DNA of 64,000 nt from Trebonia sp963843745 (GCA_963843745.1 CAWJLP010000005.1:186001-250000), one strand, 5' to 3'; counted from the stretch's first letter, positions 34,287 through 43,415 are shown. The notes: a model not told the origin generated them from the letters alone. A program made the numbers and translations.

Positions 34287-34715
34287 TCACCCGAGGAATG
34301 ACTCCACGTGGGAGACGAACGCCGCCTGGTCCTGGAACAGGAAGGCGTGCCCGGCGCCGGGGAACAGGGTGAGCCGCGCGCCGGGGATCAGTCCGGCGAG
34401 GGTGCGGCTGCTGACGGCGGGATCGAGCTGGTCCGCCGCGCCGTCGGCGATGAGCGTGGGAGCGGTGATCAGCGCGCTGGCCTGGTTCGCCATGGCGTCG
34501 ACGCCGGCCAGCGCCGGCAGCGCCGCCGTTCCGCCGAGGCCGGCGTTGTCGAAGATCACCACGCGATACCGCTGAGCCAGGCGTCGACCAGCCGCGGGTC
34601 CCAGGTCTCCATGGTGCCGCCGTAGCCCATGACCAGGACCAGCGGCAGTCCGCTGCCGACGGCGCGGTAGGCGACGGTGATCCCACGTCGGCGTGCGTGA
34701 GGTCACCCGCGTTCC
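34287..34715 (-). pseudogene. Alpha/beta hydrolase, frameshifted and internally deleted
   Basis: One frame gives ITVAYRAVGSGLPLVLVMGY through TMETWDPRLVDA, the family N terminus. One missing base near 34580 shifts to the frame reading LAQRYRVVIFDNAGLGG. After MANQASALITA it jumps straight to PTLIADGAADQLDP and the C-terminal GHAFLFQD. The central block with the nucleophile (GxSxGG) and lid, normally over 100 residues, is gone. It cannot be an active hydrolase. Confidence 0.8.
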
Positions 34716-34722
34716 GGTACGG

Positions 34723-37668
34723 CTAGCCCGGTACGGCTCGCACGAAATTCCTGATAAGCGCCGCGCCGTGCGTGGTGAGGATCGACTCCGGGTGGAACTG
34801 GACGCCCTCGACCGGGGCGCTGACGTGCCGCAGCCCCATTGGCAGGCCGTCGCTTCTTGCTGTTATCACAAGGTCGGCGGGCAGCGTGTGCTCGTCGACG
34901 ATGAGCGAGTGGTAGCGGGTGGCCTGGAAGGGGCTGGGCAGGCCCGCCAGCACGCCCGCGCCGTCGTGGGTGACCGCGAAGGCCTGGCCGTGCACCGGGC
35001 GGGGCGCCTTGACGATGTCCGCGCCGAACGCCGCCGCTATCGCCTGGTGCCCCAGGCAGATGCCGAGCAGCGGGACCACCCCGGCGCAGCTTCGGACCAC
35101 GTCGATGCTGATCCCGGCCTCGGCGGGGGCGCAGGGGCCCGGCGAGATCACCACGCCCGCCGGGGCCGCCCCGGCGACCTGGGCGGCGGTCACCTCGTCG
35201 TTGCGGACGACCTCGACCAGGCAGCCCGCGCTGTCCAGCAGGTGGGCGAGGTTCCAGGTGAACGAGTCGTAGTTGTCGATGAGGATCACGAGCGGGCCCG
35301 CGGGCCGCTTCTTGCTGTTATCACCAGTCCGGATGGCGGCGCTATTGGCGGTGTGGCCCACAGCGCCAATAGATTCGCGGTTGTGGGCCACACCGCTAAT
35401 CCGGTGTGGCGCTGGCGGCGACGGGGGCGTGGCTGGCGGGCCCATTGGTGCCGGCGGGGCGAACGGCGGGTCGAAGGGGCGGGCGGCGAGGGTGGCGGCC
35501 AGACGGCGGGCCACCGGGCCGGGGGCCCAGGACATGGCGCCGTGGTCGACGGCCGGGATTCGTCCGGCGGCGACGGGCAGGGCGTCGGTGACCGGGAGGA
35601 CGGCGGCGACGGGCAGGGCGTCGGCGACCGGGAGGACGGCGGTGACCGGGAGGACGGCGGTGACCGGGAGGACGGCGGCGACCGGGAGGACGGCGGTGAC
35701 CGGGAGGACGGCGGCGACCGCGTTGGTCACGAAGACCTCGCTGGCCGCCTGGAGCTGGTCGAGGGTCAGCGGCTTGAAGCCGACCTTGATCCCGCTGTCG
35801 TGCGCGGCCTGGATAATCGCGGCCCTCGTGGTGCCGGGCAGCAGGCGGCCGTCCGCTGGCGGGGTGAGCAGCACGCCGTCGGCGACCGCGAAGAGGTTCG
35901 CCCGGTCGGTTTCGAGCAGCTCGCCGGTGTCGTCGGTGAGCAGCAGCTGCTCGCCGGGGGCCAGGCGCGCCTGGCGGGTGAGCTCGGCGAGCAGCCGGCG
36001 GTCCCGGTACTTGTGCGCGCCGATGCCGCCTGAGACGGTCACCGGGCGCAGCGCAACCGCGTCCGGCGGCGGGGCGAGCGGGACGACCTCGACGGTGGCC
36101 TGCAGCGGGCCGCCGACCGGGCGGACGGTGATCCGCAGCCGGCCCGTCGGCCGCGCGGCCAGGCACCGGGCCAGGCCGGCGGGCAGCGAGACCGGCAGGT
36201 CCTTCGCGTACAGCCGCGCGACGCTGGCGGCCAGCCGGTCCAGGTGGGCGGCGAGCCCGCGGGTCCGGCCGTCGGTAACCACGAGCGAAGTGAACACGCC
36301 GGCGGTGGGGCGCGGCGCGAGGTCGGCGGCCGGTCCCGCGGCTTCGGTGTCCAAACGGGCGCCGAGCGCGGTGAGCAGCGGGGTGGCCTTGGTGAGGCAC
36401 TCGGCGTATTCGGCCGCGTCGTCGGAGTCGGCGACGATGCCGCCGCCGGCGCCGAGCCAGACCCGGCCGGCCGCGAACTCGAAGGTGCGGATCGCGACGT
36501 TGAGCTCAAGGCCCGCGACCGGCGAGCGGTAACCGATCGCGCCGGTGTAGACCTCGCGCGGCGTGGCCTCCAGTTCGTCGACGACCTCGAGGGCGCGCAC
36601 CTTCGGGGCGCCGGTGACCGAGCCGGGCGGGAAGGCCGCCCGGATCAGGTCGCCGTCGGTGGCGCCGGAGCGGAGCGTGCCGCGGACCGTGGAGACGAGG
36701 TGCCAGACGCCGGGGTGCGGCTCGGCGCCGAGCAGGCTGGGCACGGTGACGCTGCCCGGGACGCAGACCCGGCTGAGGTCGTTGCGCACCAGGTCGACGA
36801 TCATCACGTTCTCCGCGCGGTTCTTCGCCGAGCGCTCCAGGGCGGCCCGCTGCGCTTCGGCCTGGGCGCGGTCGGCCTGGTCGCGGGGCGCCGTGCCCTT
36901 GATGGGCTTGGACTCGACGGCCGTGCCGGCGCGGCGCAGGAACAGCTCGGGAGAAAGGCTCGCGACCGCGCCGCCGGCCGCGGCGAGGAACGCTGCGTAC
37001 GGGGGCGCCAGGGCGGCCGCCGCCTGGCAGAACGCGTCGAGCGGGTCACCGCGGAAGCTCGCCTCCGCGCGCAGGCAGATGTTGGCCTGGAAGATGTCTC
37101 CCTGCCCGATGTACTCGACCGCCGCGCGGACCGCCGCGCGGTGCCGCGCGGGGGACGGGACCAGCCGGAAGTCGCCGCACTCGAAGGCGCCGGGGTCGGC
37201 GGACGGTTCCGCGGCCCGCCGCGACAGATCCTCGAACCGCCGCTCCATGGCCTCGCCATCGGTGCACAGCGCCTCGAAGAACCACTCCCCCGTCGCCCGG
37301 TCCCGGCGCAGCACGTGGTCGTACCAGCCGAACCACCACGCGGGCAGCCGCCGCGCGCCGGCCGGCGGCAGCGCCTCGCCCGCGGCGCTGTATCCCAGGT
37401 AGCCGATCCACCCGCCGCCGAACGCCGGGTCCGCGCCGGCACCCCGGTCCAGCGTCGGCGTCGCGGGGAGCGCCTCGTCGAGGACGTCGTCCAGCGGCCC
37501 GCTCGCGCTGCTGCGCACCAGCCGCGGCCGGGAACCGACGATGTCGCAGCCGCCTGCCCACGCGCCGAACAAGGCCACGGGATGCGGATCCGCCCGGACC
37601 AGGCGCAGCACCTGCACGGGCGTGAGATCCCAGTTGAGCGGCCTGCGGACCAGGCGGATGTCCGGCAT
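34723..37668 (-). CDS. Trifunctional PabB-PabC-PabA fusion (aminodeoxychorismate synthase and lyase)
   Basis: 981 residues. Residues about 1-455 are the chorismate-binding PabB part with PIKGT, the aminodeoxychorismate-synthase form of the motif, and PPGSVTGAPKV. About 460-700 is a class IV PLP lyase (PabC), with AHKYRDRRLL giving the PLP Lys. From about 790 a class I glutamine amidotransferase (PabA) has LGICLGHQ with the nucleophile Cys and GVQFHPES. Together they make 4-aminobenzoate from chorismate for folate. Repeats and a hairpin fill the joint between PabC and PabA. ATG 37668 begins the family N terminus; the longer frame to 38358 is noise. Confidence 0.9.
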   Translation of the reverse strand: MPDIRLVRRPLNWDLTPVQVLRLVRADPHPVALFGAWAGGCDIVGSRPRLVRSSASGPLDDVLDEALPATPTLDRGAGADPAFGGGWIGYLGYSAAGEALPPAGARRLPAWWFGWYDHVLRRDRATGEWFFEALCTDGEAMERRFEDLSRRAAEPSADPGAFECGDFRLVPSPARHRAAVRAAVEYIGQGDIFQANICLRAEASFRGDPLDAFCQAAAALAPPYAAFLAAAGGAVASLSPELFLRRAGTAVESKPIKGTAPRDQADRAQAEAQRAALERSAKNRAENVMIVDLVRNDLSRVCVPGSVTVPSLLGAEPHPGVWHLVSTVRGTLRSGATDGDLIRAAFPPGSVTGAPKVRALEVVDELEATPREVYTGAIGYRSPVAGLELNVAIRTFEFAAGRVWLGAGGGIVADSDDAAEYAECLTKATPLLTALGARLDTEAAGPAADLAPRPTAGVFTSLVVTDGRTRGLAAHLDRLAASVARLYAKDLPVSLPAGLARCLAARPTGRLRITVRPVGGPLQATVEVVPLAPPPDAVALRPVTVSGGIGAHKYRDRRLLAELTRQARLAPGEQLLLTDDTGELLETDRANLFAVADGVLLTPPADGRLLPGTTRAAIIQAAHDSGIKVGFKPLTLDQLQAASEVFVTNAVAAVLPVTAVLPVAAVLPVTAVLPVTAVLPVADALPVAAVLPVTDALPVAAGRIPAVDHGAMSWAPGPVARRLAATLAARPFDPPFAPPAPMGPPATPPSPPAPHRISGVAHNRESIGAVGHTANSAAIRTGDNSKKRPAGPLVILIDNYDSFTWNLAHLLDSAGCLVEVVRNDEVTAAQVAGAAPAGVVISPGPCAPAEAGISIDVVRSCAGVVPLLGICLGHQAIAAAFGADIVKAPRPVHGQAFAVTHDGAGVLAGLPSPFQATRYHSLIVDEHTLPADLVITARSDGLPMGLRHVSAPVEGVQFHPESILTTHGAALIRNFVRAVPG
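34851..34869. repeat. 19-bp direct repeat, copy 1 (partner 35306-35324)
   Basis: CGCTTCTTGCTGTTATCAC occurs here in the PabA domain and again at 35306-35324 in the linker before PabA. The two copies are read in different frames, so the match is at DNA level. They flank about 436 bp. Confidence 0.75.
35344..35400. repeat. Hairpin element inside the PabC-PabA linker
   Basis: Two 19-bp arms (35344-35362 and 35382-35400) match as inverted repeats at 18 of 19 positions, around a 19-nt loop. Each has a GCGGTGTGGCCCACA core. It stays in frame and encodes the linker segment near GVAHNRESIGAVGHTA. It looks like a small inserted palindromic element. Confidence 0.75.
35570..35719. repeat. 18-bp coding minisatellite in the PabC part
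   Basis: About eight 18-bp units, plus-strand form GTGACCGGGAGGACGGCG with small variations. They encode repeats of VLPVTA, VLPVAA and ALPVAA. The first matches the normal end of a PabC core, so the array is an expansion of a native segment. All units keep the frame. Confidence 0.85.
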
Positions 37669-37899
37669 GCGTAGACGATAACCGGCCCGGTCCACTGCCA
37701 GCCTTGGCCCGCAGGACAAAAAGCCAGATAGGGGGCGGCTGCCCACACACAACGCGGGCGGCCCGGCCGCCACCGGCCACAAGGTAATCGCCGCGCCCGT
37801 CGTGGCAGCCACAAGGGCACGGCGGGAGCCCGAGTCAGCGACGGCGCCGGAGCGTACCATTAAGGTCACGCAGGCGGAGCCGAAGCACCGGAGGCTGCG

Positions 37900-38421
37900 A
37901 TGGGACTGCGAGCGCGGCGGCGGACCGTTGTGGTGTGGCGCTCGTCCCGGGGCCCGGCCGGCAGGTACGGCCTGACGGCGCTCCCGCGGCCCGCGAGCAC
38001 CCGGCGGCTGCACAGGCTCCTTCGCGTCAGCGGCCTGCTCACGGCCATCGGGCTGGTCCGGCTGGGACACGCGCTGCGCTTGCGCTGGCGCCCCCTGCTG
38101 GCGGGCGGGGCGCTGACCGTGACCGGCGCCGTGCTGAACGACGGACCGGGCGCCCTGGCCTTCCTCGCCGGGTTCCTGTTCCTTTTTGCCGCGCTGATCA
38201 TGCATGTCAGCCCGCCCGCGGACCGCCAGCGGCGGCTGGAGCTGGAGCGCGAGCTCGCGGACTACTCGACCCCTGCCGAGCGGCGCGACCTCGAAGCGAT
38301 TTTCGACCGGTACTCGGACGGCGACACGAGCGAGCTGCGTGACATCCTCACCCGGCAAGCCGCGGCCACCGATGACAACGGGGTGCCGGGCATCGGACGG
38401 CTCCCGGTCAACCTCCGGTGA
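37900..38421 (+). CDS. Hypothetical membrane protein
   Basis: 173 residues. Two hydrophobic stretches are clear (LLAGGALTVTGAVL and ALAFLAGFLFLFAALIMHV). The N terminus is Arg-rich and a charged helical C-terminal region (RRLELERELADYSTPAERRDLEAIFDRY) probably faces the cytoplasm. No family is recognised. ATG 37900 has a strong GGAGG site six bases upstream, which argues for real translation. The last 14 bases overlap the end of the convergent MarR gene. The 231 bp before it hold no other feature. Confidence 0.65.
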   Translation: MGLRARRRTVVVWRSSRGPAGRYGLTALPRPASTRRLHRLLRVSGLLTAIGLVRLGHALRLRWRPLLAGGALTVTGAVLNDGPGALAFLAGFLFLFAALIMHVSPPADRQRRLELERELADYSTPAERRDLEAIFDRYSDGDTSELRDILTRQAAATDDNGVPGIGRLPVNLR

Positions 38422-38938
38422 CCCGGCGGCCTGCCGGTATGGCAGCAGAGACCGGCGCGCCCAGCGTGACCGGACGGCACGCGACCTGCTGCGCGAGGGA
38501 CTCGAGGACCGGCAGCGCGGCCTCGAGAGCGGCGAGGTCGTCAGGGCCGAGCGAGGCGACGCACGTCGCGAGCCGGGTGGCGCCGCCTTGCCGGACGGCG
38601 TCCAGCAGCGCCGAGCCCGCGCTGGTGATCGCGATGACGCAGGCCCGGTGGTCGGCCTCGTCGGGGCGGCGCTCCAGCCAGCCGGAGGCGGCCATGATGT
38701 CCACGATCCGCGACATGGTGGACACCTGCACCCCGAGCCTGGACGCGAAGCCGCCGAGCCGCATCGGGCCCGCGTCGGCCAGCACGGCGAGGGCGGTGAG
38801 CCGGGTGGGCGTCAGCTCGCCTCGTCCGCCGCCCGCTTTCCCCGCGTCCCTGCCCGCCTGCTTCCCGGCATGGGCCAGCAGCTGCACCGCCACGCCGAGG
38901 CGGCCGGGCAGGTCTGGCGTTGCGTCCGCGTCACTCAT
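38408..38938 (-). CDS. MarR-family transcriptional regulator
   Basis: 176 residues. The winged helix-turn-helix lies at about 45-110: LTPTRLTALAVLADAGPMRLGG, SRLGVQVSTMSRIVDIMAASGW and the basic wing RRPDEADHRACVIAIT. It should act as a dimeric repressor responding to a small phenolic or oxidative signal. ATG 38938. An inverted repeat just upstream fits autorepression. It is divergent from the DUF3048 gene. Confidence 0.85.
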   Translation of the reverse strand: MSDADATPDLPGRLGVAVQLLAHAGKQAGRDAGKAGGGRGELTPTRLTALAVLADAGPMRLGGFASRLGVQVSTMSRIVDIMAASGWLERRPDEADHRACVIAITSAGSALLDAVRQGGATRLATCVASLGPDDLAALEAALPVLESLAQQVACRPVTLGAPVSAAIPAGRRVTGG

Positions 38939-38953
38939 CGCTACCGTCCAATA

Positions 38954-38968
38954 TTTGCGTTACACAAA
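38954..38968. promoter_or_regulatory. Putative MarR operator
   Basis: TTTG-N7-CAAA lies 15 bp upstream of the MarR start in a short AT-rich stretch. The spacing and symmetry suit a MarR dimer. It could also affect the divergent DUF3048 gene at 39113. Confidence 0.4.
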
Positions 38969-39112
38969 CTAAACTTATCCGCGCCGCGCTGTGTTCCATA
39001 GTCAGCCGGCGGATAACTCTGAAAAGCCGGATATCACACGGTTGTCCCGCATAGCATGCCGGATGGCGGAGAGCGATCGACCTACTGGCGTTCCCGAATT
39101 AGGAGGCCGGCC

Positions 39113-40171
39113 ATGAGCAGGCGCCGGCGAATGGCCCTGCGAGTCGGCTTGCCAGCCGTCGCCGTGGTCGTCGCGTTCACGATCTCGCTGGTTGTCGCGC
39201 TGTCCAGTTCGGCCGCGCCAGTGAGCCCGTCCGCGCGCCCCACGATCCCCCTGCACCCGCAGCCGGCGCCCACCCGGGTCGTCTCGACTCAACTGTACTC
39301 CCCGTTCACCGGCGAGCCGGTCCGCGCGCTCGAGCCGGTGCTGGCGGTGAAGATCGACAACATCGTGACCGCGCGGCCGCAGACCGGGCTCCAGTCCGCC
39401 AACATCGTCTACGTCGAACCGGTCGAGGGCGGCCTCACCCGGTTCATGGCGGTGTTCTCCTCCCGCGTCCCGACGACGGTCGGCCCGGTGCGCAGCGCCC
39501 GCGAGAGCGACCTGTACCTGCTGCCGCAGTTCGGCCGCCCCGCGTTCGCCTGGTCCGGCGCGACCCCGCACCTGGTGCCGTTCATCGAGCGGGCGCATAT
39601 CGCCGACCTGTACGCGCTCCAGGTGAACGGGTACTACCGGATCTCCTCCCGGGCCGCGCCTGAGAACCTGTACGCCAACCCGCGGACCTTGCTGACGGAG
39701 GCGCCGAAGGCCAGCAAGGCCCGCGACATCGGGTTCCGGTTCGGCGCGCAGCCGGCCGGCGGGCGGGCGGCCGGGTCGTATTCGGTGAAGTACCCGGCGG
39801 CGAGCTACACCTTCCGCTGGTCGGCGAAGGCGAAGCGGTGGCTGACCTGGATCGACGGCGCGCCGGCCATGGCCACCGAGGGCGGCCAGCTCGGCGGCGC
39901 GACCGTGATCATCCAGTACGTGTATATCGGCGAGTCGCGGTTCGAGGAGTACGGCGGCCTGCCGCCGCTGGCGCGGTCGATCGGCTCAGGCACCGCGGTC
40001 ATCCTGCGCAACGGCCGGGCGTACACCGTGCACTGGTCGCGGCCCAGCCTGAACAGCGGCACGACGTACACGCTGCCGGGCGGCAAGCGGATGCAGTTCG
40101 CTCCCGGCCAGGTCTGGGTCGTGCTCGCGCCGGAGAGCCACGCCAGCTACGTAAACGCCGCGCGGGTCTGA
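39113..40171 (+). CDS. DUF3048-domain secreted or membrane-anchored protein
   Basis: 352 residues. An N-terminal signal-anchor (RVGLPAVAVVVAFTISLVVAL) precedes a Pro-rich linker. DUF3048 begins with VLAVKIDN and has RPQTGLQSANIVYVEPVEGG, FMAVF and GPVRSARESDLYL. The C-terminal lobe ends MQFAPGQVWVVLAP. The fold is known from Bacillus YerB, but no reaction is established. ATG 39113 is fixed by an AGGAGG site. The longer frame to 39056 is not needed. Confidence 0.88.
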   Translation: MSRRRRMALRVGLPAVAVVVAFTISLVVALSSSAAPVSPSARPTIPLHPQPAPTRVVSTQLYSPFTGEPVRALEPVLAVKIDNIVTARPQTGLQSANIVYVEPVEGGLTRFMAVFSSRVPTTVGPVRSARESDLYLLPQFGRPAFAWSGATPHLVPFIERAHIADLYALQVNGYYRISSRAAPENLYANPRTLLTEAPKASKARDIGFRFGAQPAGGRAAGSYSVKYPAASYTFRWSAKAKRWLTWIDGAPAMATEGGQLGGATVIIQYVYIGESRFEEYGGLPPLARSIGSGTAVILRNGRAYTVHWSRPSLNSGTTYTLPGGKRMQFAPGQVWVVLAPESHASYVNAARV

Positions 40172-40251
40172 GCGGGACGGCCGGGAGCCGCCACCTTACG
40201 TTCGGACAAAAAAGTTATATTGAACGCGATGGAAGTTCATATGGCGCGCGG

Positions 40252-41699
40252 ATGAGCCCGCCCCGCTCCCGGTGGCTGACCAGGCACATTCTCCTCGACC
40301 TCACGCCGCTGCGCCGCTCGGCGGACTTCCGTGCGCTGATAGCCGGGCTCGGGGTGTCCACCTTCGGCACCCAGCTGACCGCCGTCGCGGTGCCCTACCA
40401 GGTGTACGGGCTCACGCGCTCGTCGCTGTACGTGGGGCTGGTGTCGCTCGCGCAGCTGTTCCCGCTGATCCTCGGGTCGCTGTTCGGCGGGTCGCTCGTC
40501 GACGCGGTGGACCGGCGGCGGATGCTGCTCGTGGTCGAGGCGCTTGGCGCGGTGTCGAGTGCCGGGCTGGCGCTGAACGCGGACTTCGGTCCCGTGCTGT
40601 GGCCGCTGTTCCTGTTCCCGGCCGTGACCGCGGCGCTGAGCGGGATGGACAGCTCGGCGCGCAACGCGATGGTGCCCGGCATGGTCGGGCTGGCGGCGGT
40701 TCCGGCGGCCAACGCGATGTTCCAGGCGCTGTTCCAGACCGGCGGGATCGTCGGGCCCGCGCTGGCCGGGCTGCTGCTCGCGGGGCCGGCGTGCGGGCGG
40801 TGTACTGGATTGACGTCTGTAGTTACCTGGTGGCCCTGGTGGCCGTGCTGGCGATTTCCCCGCAGCCGCCGGCCCGGGGCGCGGCGGGCGCGGCGCCCGT
40901 GCGGCCCGGGTGGCGGTCGACGATGGAGGGGCTGCGGTTCGTCCGGCGGTCCCAGCCTGTGCAGGGCGCTTACCTGATCGACTTGAACGCGATGGTGTTC
41001 GGGATGCCACGGGCGCTTTTCCCCGCGCTCGCGGCGAACGTGTTCGGGGGCGGCGCGACCACCGTCGGGCTGCTGTACGCGGCGCCCGGGACCGGCGCGC
41101 TGCTCGGCGCGCTGACCAGCGGCTGGGTCGGGCGGGTGCGCCGTCAGGGGCTCGCGGTGATCTGCGCGGTCATCGTGTGGGGGCTGGCGATCGCCGGCTT
41201 CGGGCTGGTGCGGTTCCTGCCGTTGGCACTGCTGCTGCTCGCCGTCGCGGGCCTCGCGGACGTCGTGTCCGCGGTATTCCGCAATACGATCATCCAGTTC
41301 GCCGCGCCCGACGCGATGCGCGGGCGGCTGCAGGGCGTGCAGATGGCGGTGGTAGCCGGCGGGCCGCGGCTTGGCGACCTAGAGGCCGGCGTGGTGGCGA
41401 CGGCGTTCGGCGACACGGTGTCCGTGGTGTCCGGAGGGCTGGCCTGCGTGGCCGGCGCGCTGGTCGTGGCGCGGCTGCTGCCGGGGTTCAGGCACGAGCG
41501 TTCGGCTGTGGGTACCGTGGGGCATGATGGGGTCCTCGCTGCCGCTGGCGAGGCTGTTGTGGCGGCTGGGCCTGTTGCGCCGGTTGAGTTGTGGCTGATG
41601 CGGTTGAGTCGGCTGATGCGGTTGAGTCGGCTGATGCGGTTGATAGTGCGGAGCAGGAGGCGTAACCGGCGTCCTTGCGGTGTTTGCCTGGGGCGTTAG
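40252..41699 (+). pseudogene. MFS exporter (EntS-like) with a -1 frameshift
   Basis: From ATG 40252 the frame reads DFRALIAGLGVSTFGTQLTA and YQVYGLTRSSLYVGL, typical of MFS_3 exporters. Near 40780, after GPALAGLLLAG, one base is missing and the protein continues in another frame (VRAVYWIDVCSYLVALVAV) to the stop at 41699. Joined, it is about 480 residues with twelve membrane helices. The end has a short degenerate Leu-Met-Arg repeat (RLSRLMRLSRLMRL). Whether it is a genuine mutation or a base-calling error is open. Confidence 0.8.
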
Positions 41700-42571
41700 C
41701 CCACGCCGCGCGGGGCGGCGACCAGCGTGGCCAGCTCCTCGTCGGTGAAGGTCAAGCCGAAGACATCACTGAGCGAGGTGGCGAATTCCTCGTCGGTCAG
41801 CGTGCGGCGGTTCTTGACGTGGCCGGGCGTGGTGATGGTGTACATCCGGCCGACCAGGGCATGGACGGCGTCCGGGTAGCGACGGGCCACGATCGGCTGC
41901 CAGGTGAACCACGACTCCGGGTAGGTCGCCGTGAAGTGGTTCGACAGCACCACGTCCGCCGGGTACACCGGGCGGTCCTCGTACCTGTAGAGCGTGACCC
42001 ACTCGCCGGCCTGCAGCTCGCGGACCTTCCAGGTTTCTTCGGCGTCGTCGGGGGCTATCTCGTAGGTCCAGCCGTCTAGTTCCTGCGGGTCGCTAAGGTT
42101 TCTGGCGCGTAGCGCCAGCGGGCCTGGGGGCGAGTTGCCGAAGCCGACGTCGGCGAGCCAGGTCCCGCCGTCCGCCTCGACGCGCAAGGTCAGGTGCGTA
42201 CGCGGGCGCACCGGCTCGCCGTCCGGGCCGACCCGCGCGAGCAGCCGGTCCACCCGGTAGCCGAGACGTTCCAGGACCGCGCCGAACAGCTGGCCTTGCT
42301 CGTAGCAGTAGCCGCCCCGGTTCGCGTAGACGAGTTTGGCTTGGATCGAGTCGAAGTCCACGCGGACGCCGCGGCCGAGCATCAGGTCCAGGTTCTCGAA
42401 CGGGATGGCCGCCAGGTGCGCGCGGTGCAGCGCCGCGAGGGTGGCGGGCGACGGGTCGAGCGCGCCGTCGTACCCGATGCGCCGCAGGTAGGCGTCGAGG
42501 TCAAGGTTACGGACGGACCACTCGTCGGGCGCCGTCGCCTCGTCGGGTGTGGTTGGCCCGGTGGCCGCCAT
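41696..42571 (-). CDS. nat: Arylamine N-acetyltransferase
   Basis: 291 residues. The catalytic triad is visible: Cys in RGGYCYEQ, His in RTHLTLRV and Asp in WLADVGFG. It transfers acetyl from acetyl-CoA to arylamines and hydrazines. ATG 42571 shares one base with the stop of the DoxX gene (TGATG), so the two are coupled. Its stop overlaps the convergent MFS gene. Confidence 0.92.
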   Translation of the reverse strand: MAATGPTTPDEATAPDEWSVRNLDLDAYLRRIGYDGALDPSPATLAALHRAHLAAIPFENLDLMLGRGVRVDFDSIQAKLVYANRGGYCYEQGQLFGAVLERLGYRVDRLLARVGPDGEPVRPRTHLTLRVEADGGTWLADVGFGNSPPGPLALRARNLSDPQELDGWTYEIAPDDAEETWKVRELQAGEWVTLYRYEDRPVYPADVVLSNHFTATYPESWFTWQPIVARRYPDAVHALVGRMYTITTPGHVKNRRTLTDEEFATSLSDVFGLTFTDEELATLVAAPRGVG

Positions 42572-43125
42572 CAGGTGGCGGGCTCGGCTGGCGTGGGTGG
42601 GGCGGCCTCGTCGGCGGCGGGGGCGGGCTCGGCGGCCTCGTCGGCGGCAGGCGGGACGGCGGTGACCATCCTGGCGATCAGCGCCCCGGCGAGCGCGCCG
42701 CCGGCGAGCGCGCCGACCGTGGTCAGCTTGGGGTGCAGCGACGGGCCGATCTTGTACTTGCCCGGGCCGATCGCGGCGAGGGTGAGCGCCAGCGTGACGT
42801 AGCTGACCGGAAGCTCGATGCCGCCGCGCGCCGCCATCAGGCCGCCCTTCCTGTTGTGCGCCGCGGCGACCGACATCGCGCCGGCCACGGCGAGCGGGCC
42901 AGCCGGGTACGCGATCCCGGTGATCGTCAGCAGGCCGCCGGTGATCTCCGTGGCCGCGGCGCTCGCGGCCATCTGCTTGCCAGGCGCGAGGCCGTTCTTC
43001 TCAAACAGCGCGCCGGCGCCTTCAAGGCCCGGCCCGTGGAACTTCCCGAGTAGCTTCTGCGAGGCGTGGATCAGCATGTACCCGCCGAGCAGCATCCTGG
43101 CGCCGAGCAGCGCAACGTCGCGCAT
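42571..43125 (-). CDS. DoxX-family membrane protein
   Basis: 184 residues. It starts MRDVALLGARMLLGGYMLIHASQKL, the standard DoxX opening, with four membrane helices. The C-terminal tail is Ala/Glu/Pro-rich with a duplicated PAADEAAEPA block. ATG 43125 has GGAGG five bases upstream; GTG 43149 is in frame but weaker. DoxX proteins are linked to redox balance at the membrane. It is translationally coupled to nat. Confidence 0.83.
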   Translation of the reverse strand: MRDVALLGARMLLGGYMLIHASQKLLGKFHGPGLEGAGALFEKNGLAPGKQMAASAAATEITGGLLTITGIAYPAGPLAVAGAMSVAAAHNRKGGLMAARGGIELPVSYVTLALTLAAIGPGKYKIGPSLHPKLTTVGALAGGALAGALIARMVTAVPPAADEAAEPAPAADEAAPPTPAEPAT

Positions 43126-43244
43126 GATGTCCTCCGAGTCGATGGCCACGTGATATCCGTACTTTTATACCCACGAGGTCGCCAGTTGCCAGTGGGGTGC
43201 CCGCCTGCCGGTAAGCCGGGTTCGCTGACCGCTCTCGGTCGCGG

Positions 43245-43372
43245 GTCCAGCGGTGATCGGCGTCGCCGCCCAGGACGCCAAGGGCGGCCCGGGCGGTGAT
43301 CTTGACCCACCTTCTCTGCGACCTCGCCAGCCTCGTTGGCCAGGCCAAGCATCGGATAGACGATGGGTGATC
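43245..43372 (-). pseudogene. MazG-like pyrophosphohydrolase remnant
   Basis: One minus frame reads IVYPMLGLANEAGEVAEKVG, the first metal-binding helix of MazG-like enzymes. A one-base shift then gives ITARAALGVLGGDADHR, which matches the C-terminal end of the same family. The middle (about 40 residues, including the second EExxD helix) is missing. The fragment fills much of the 375-bp gap before the HNH gene. Confidence 0.5.
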
Positions 43373-43401
43373 GAGGGCCGCGGAATTGACAAAAAATCTT
43401 G

Positions 43402-43415
43402 AGGACAGCTGTCCT
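43402..43415. promoter_or_regulatory. 14-bp perfect palindrome upstream of the HNH gene
   Basis: AGGACAGCTGTCCT is a perfect palindrome 86 bp upstream of the GTG at 43501. It lies 10 bp downstream of TTGACA (43386-43391), a possible -35 element. It could be an operator. Confidence 0.4.

Noticed and set aside
34723..38358. 1211-codon frame extending the Pab fusion at its N terminus
   Set aside because: The added 230 residues overlap the divergent membrane-protein gene and lack any domain. ATG 37668 begins the conserved PabB N terminus.
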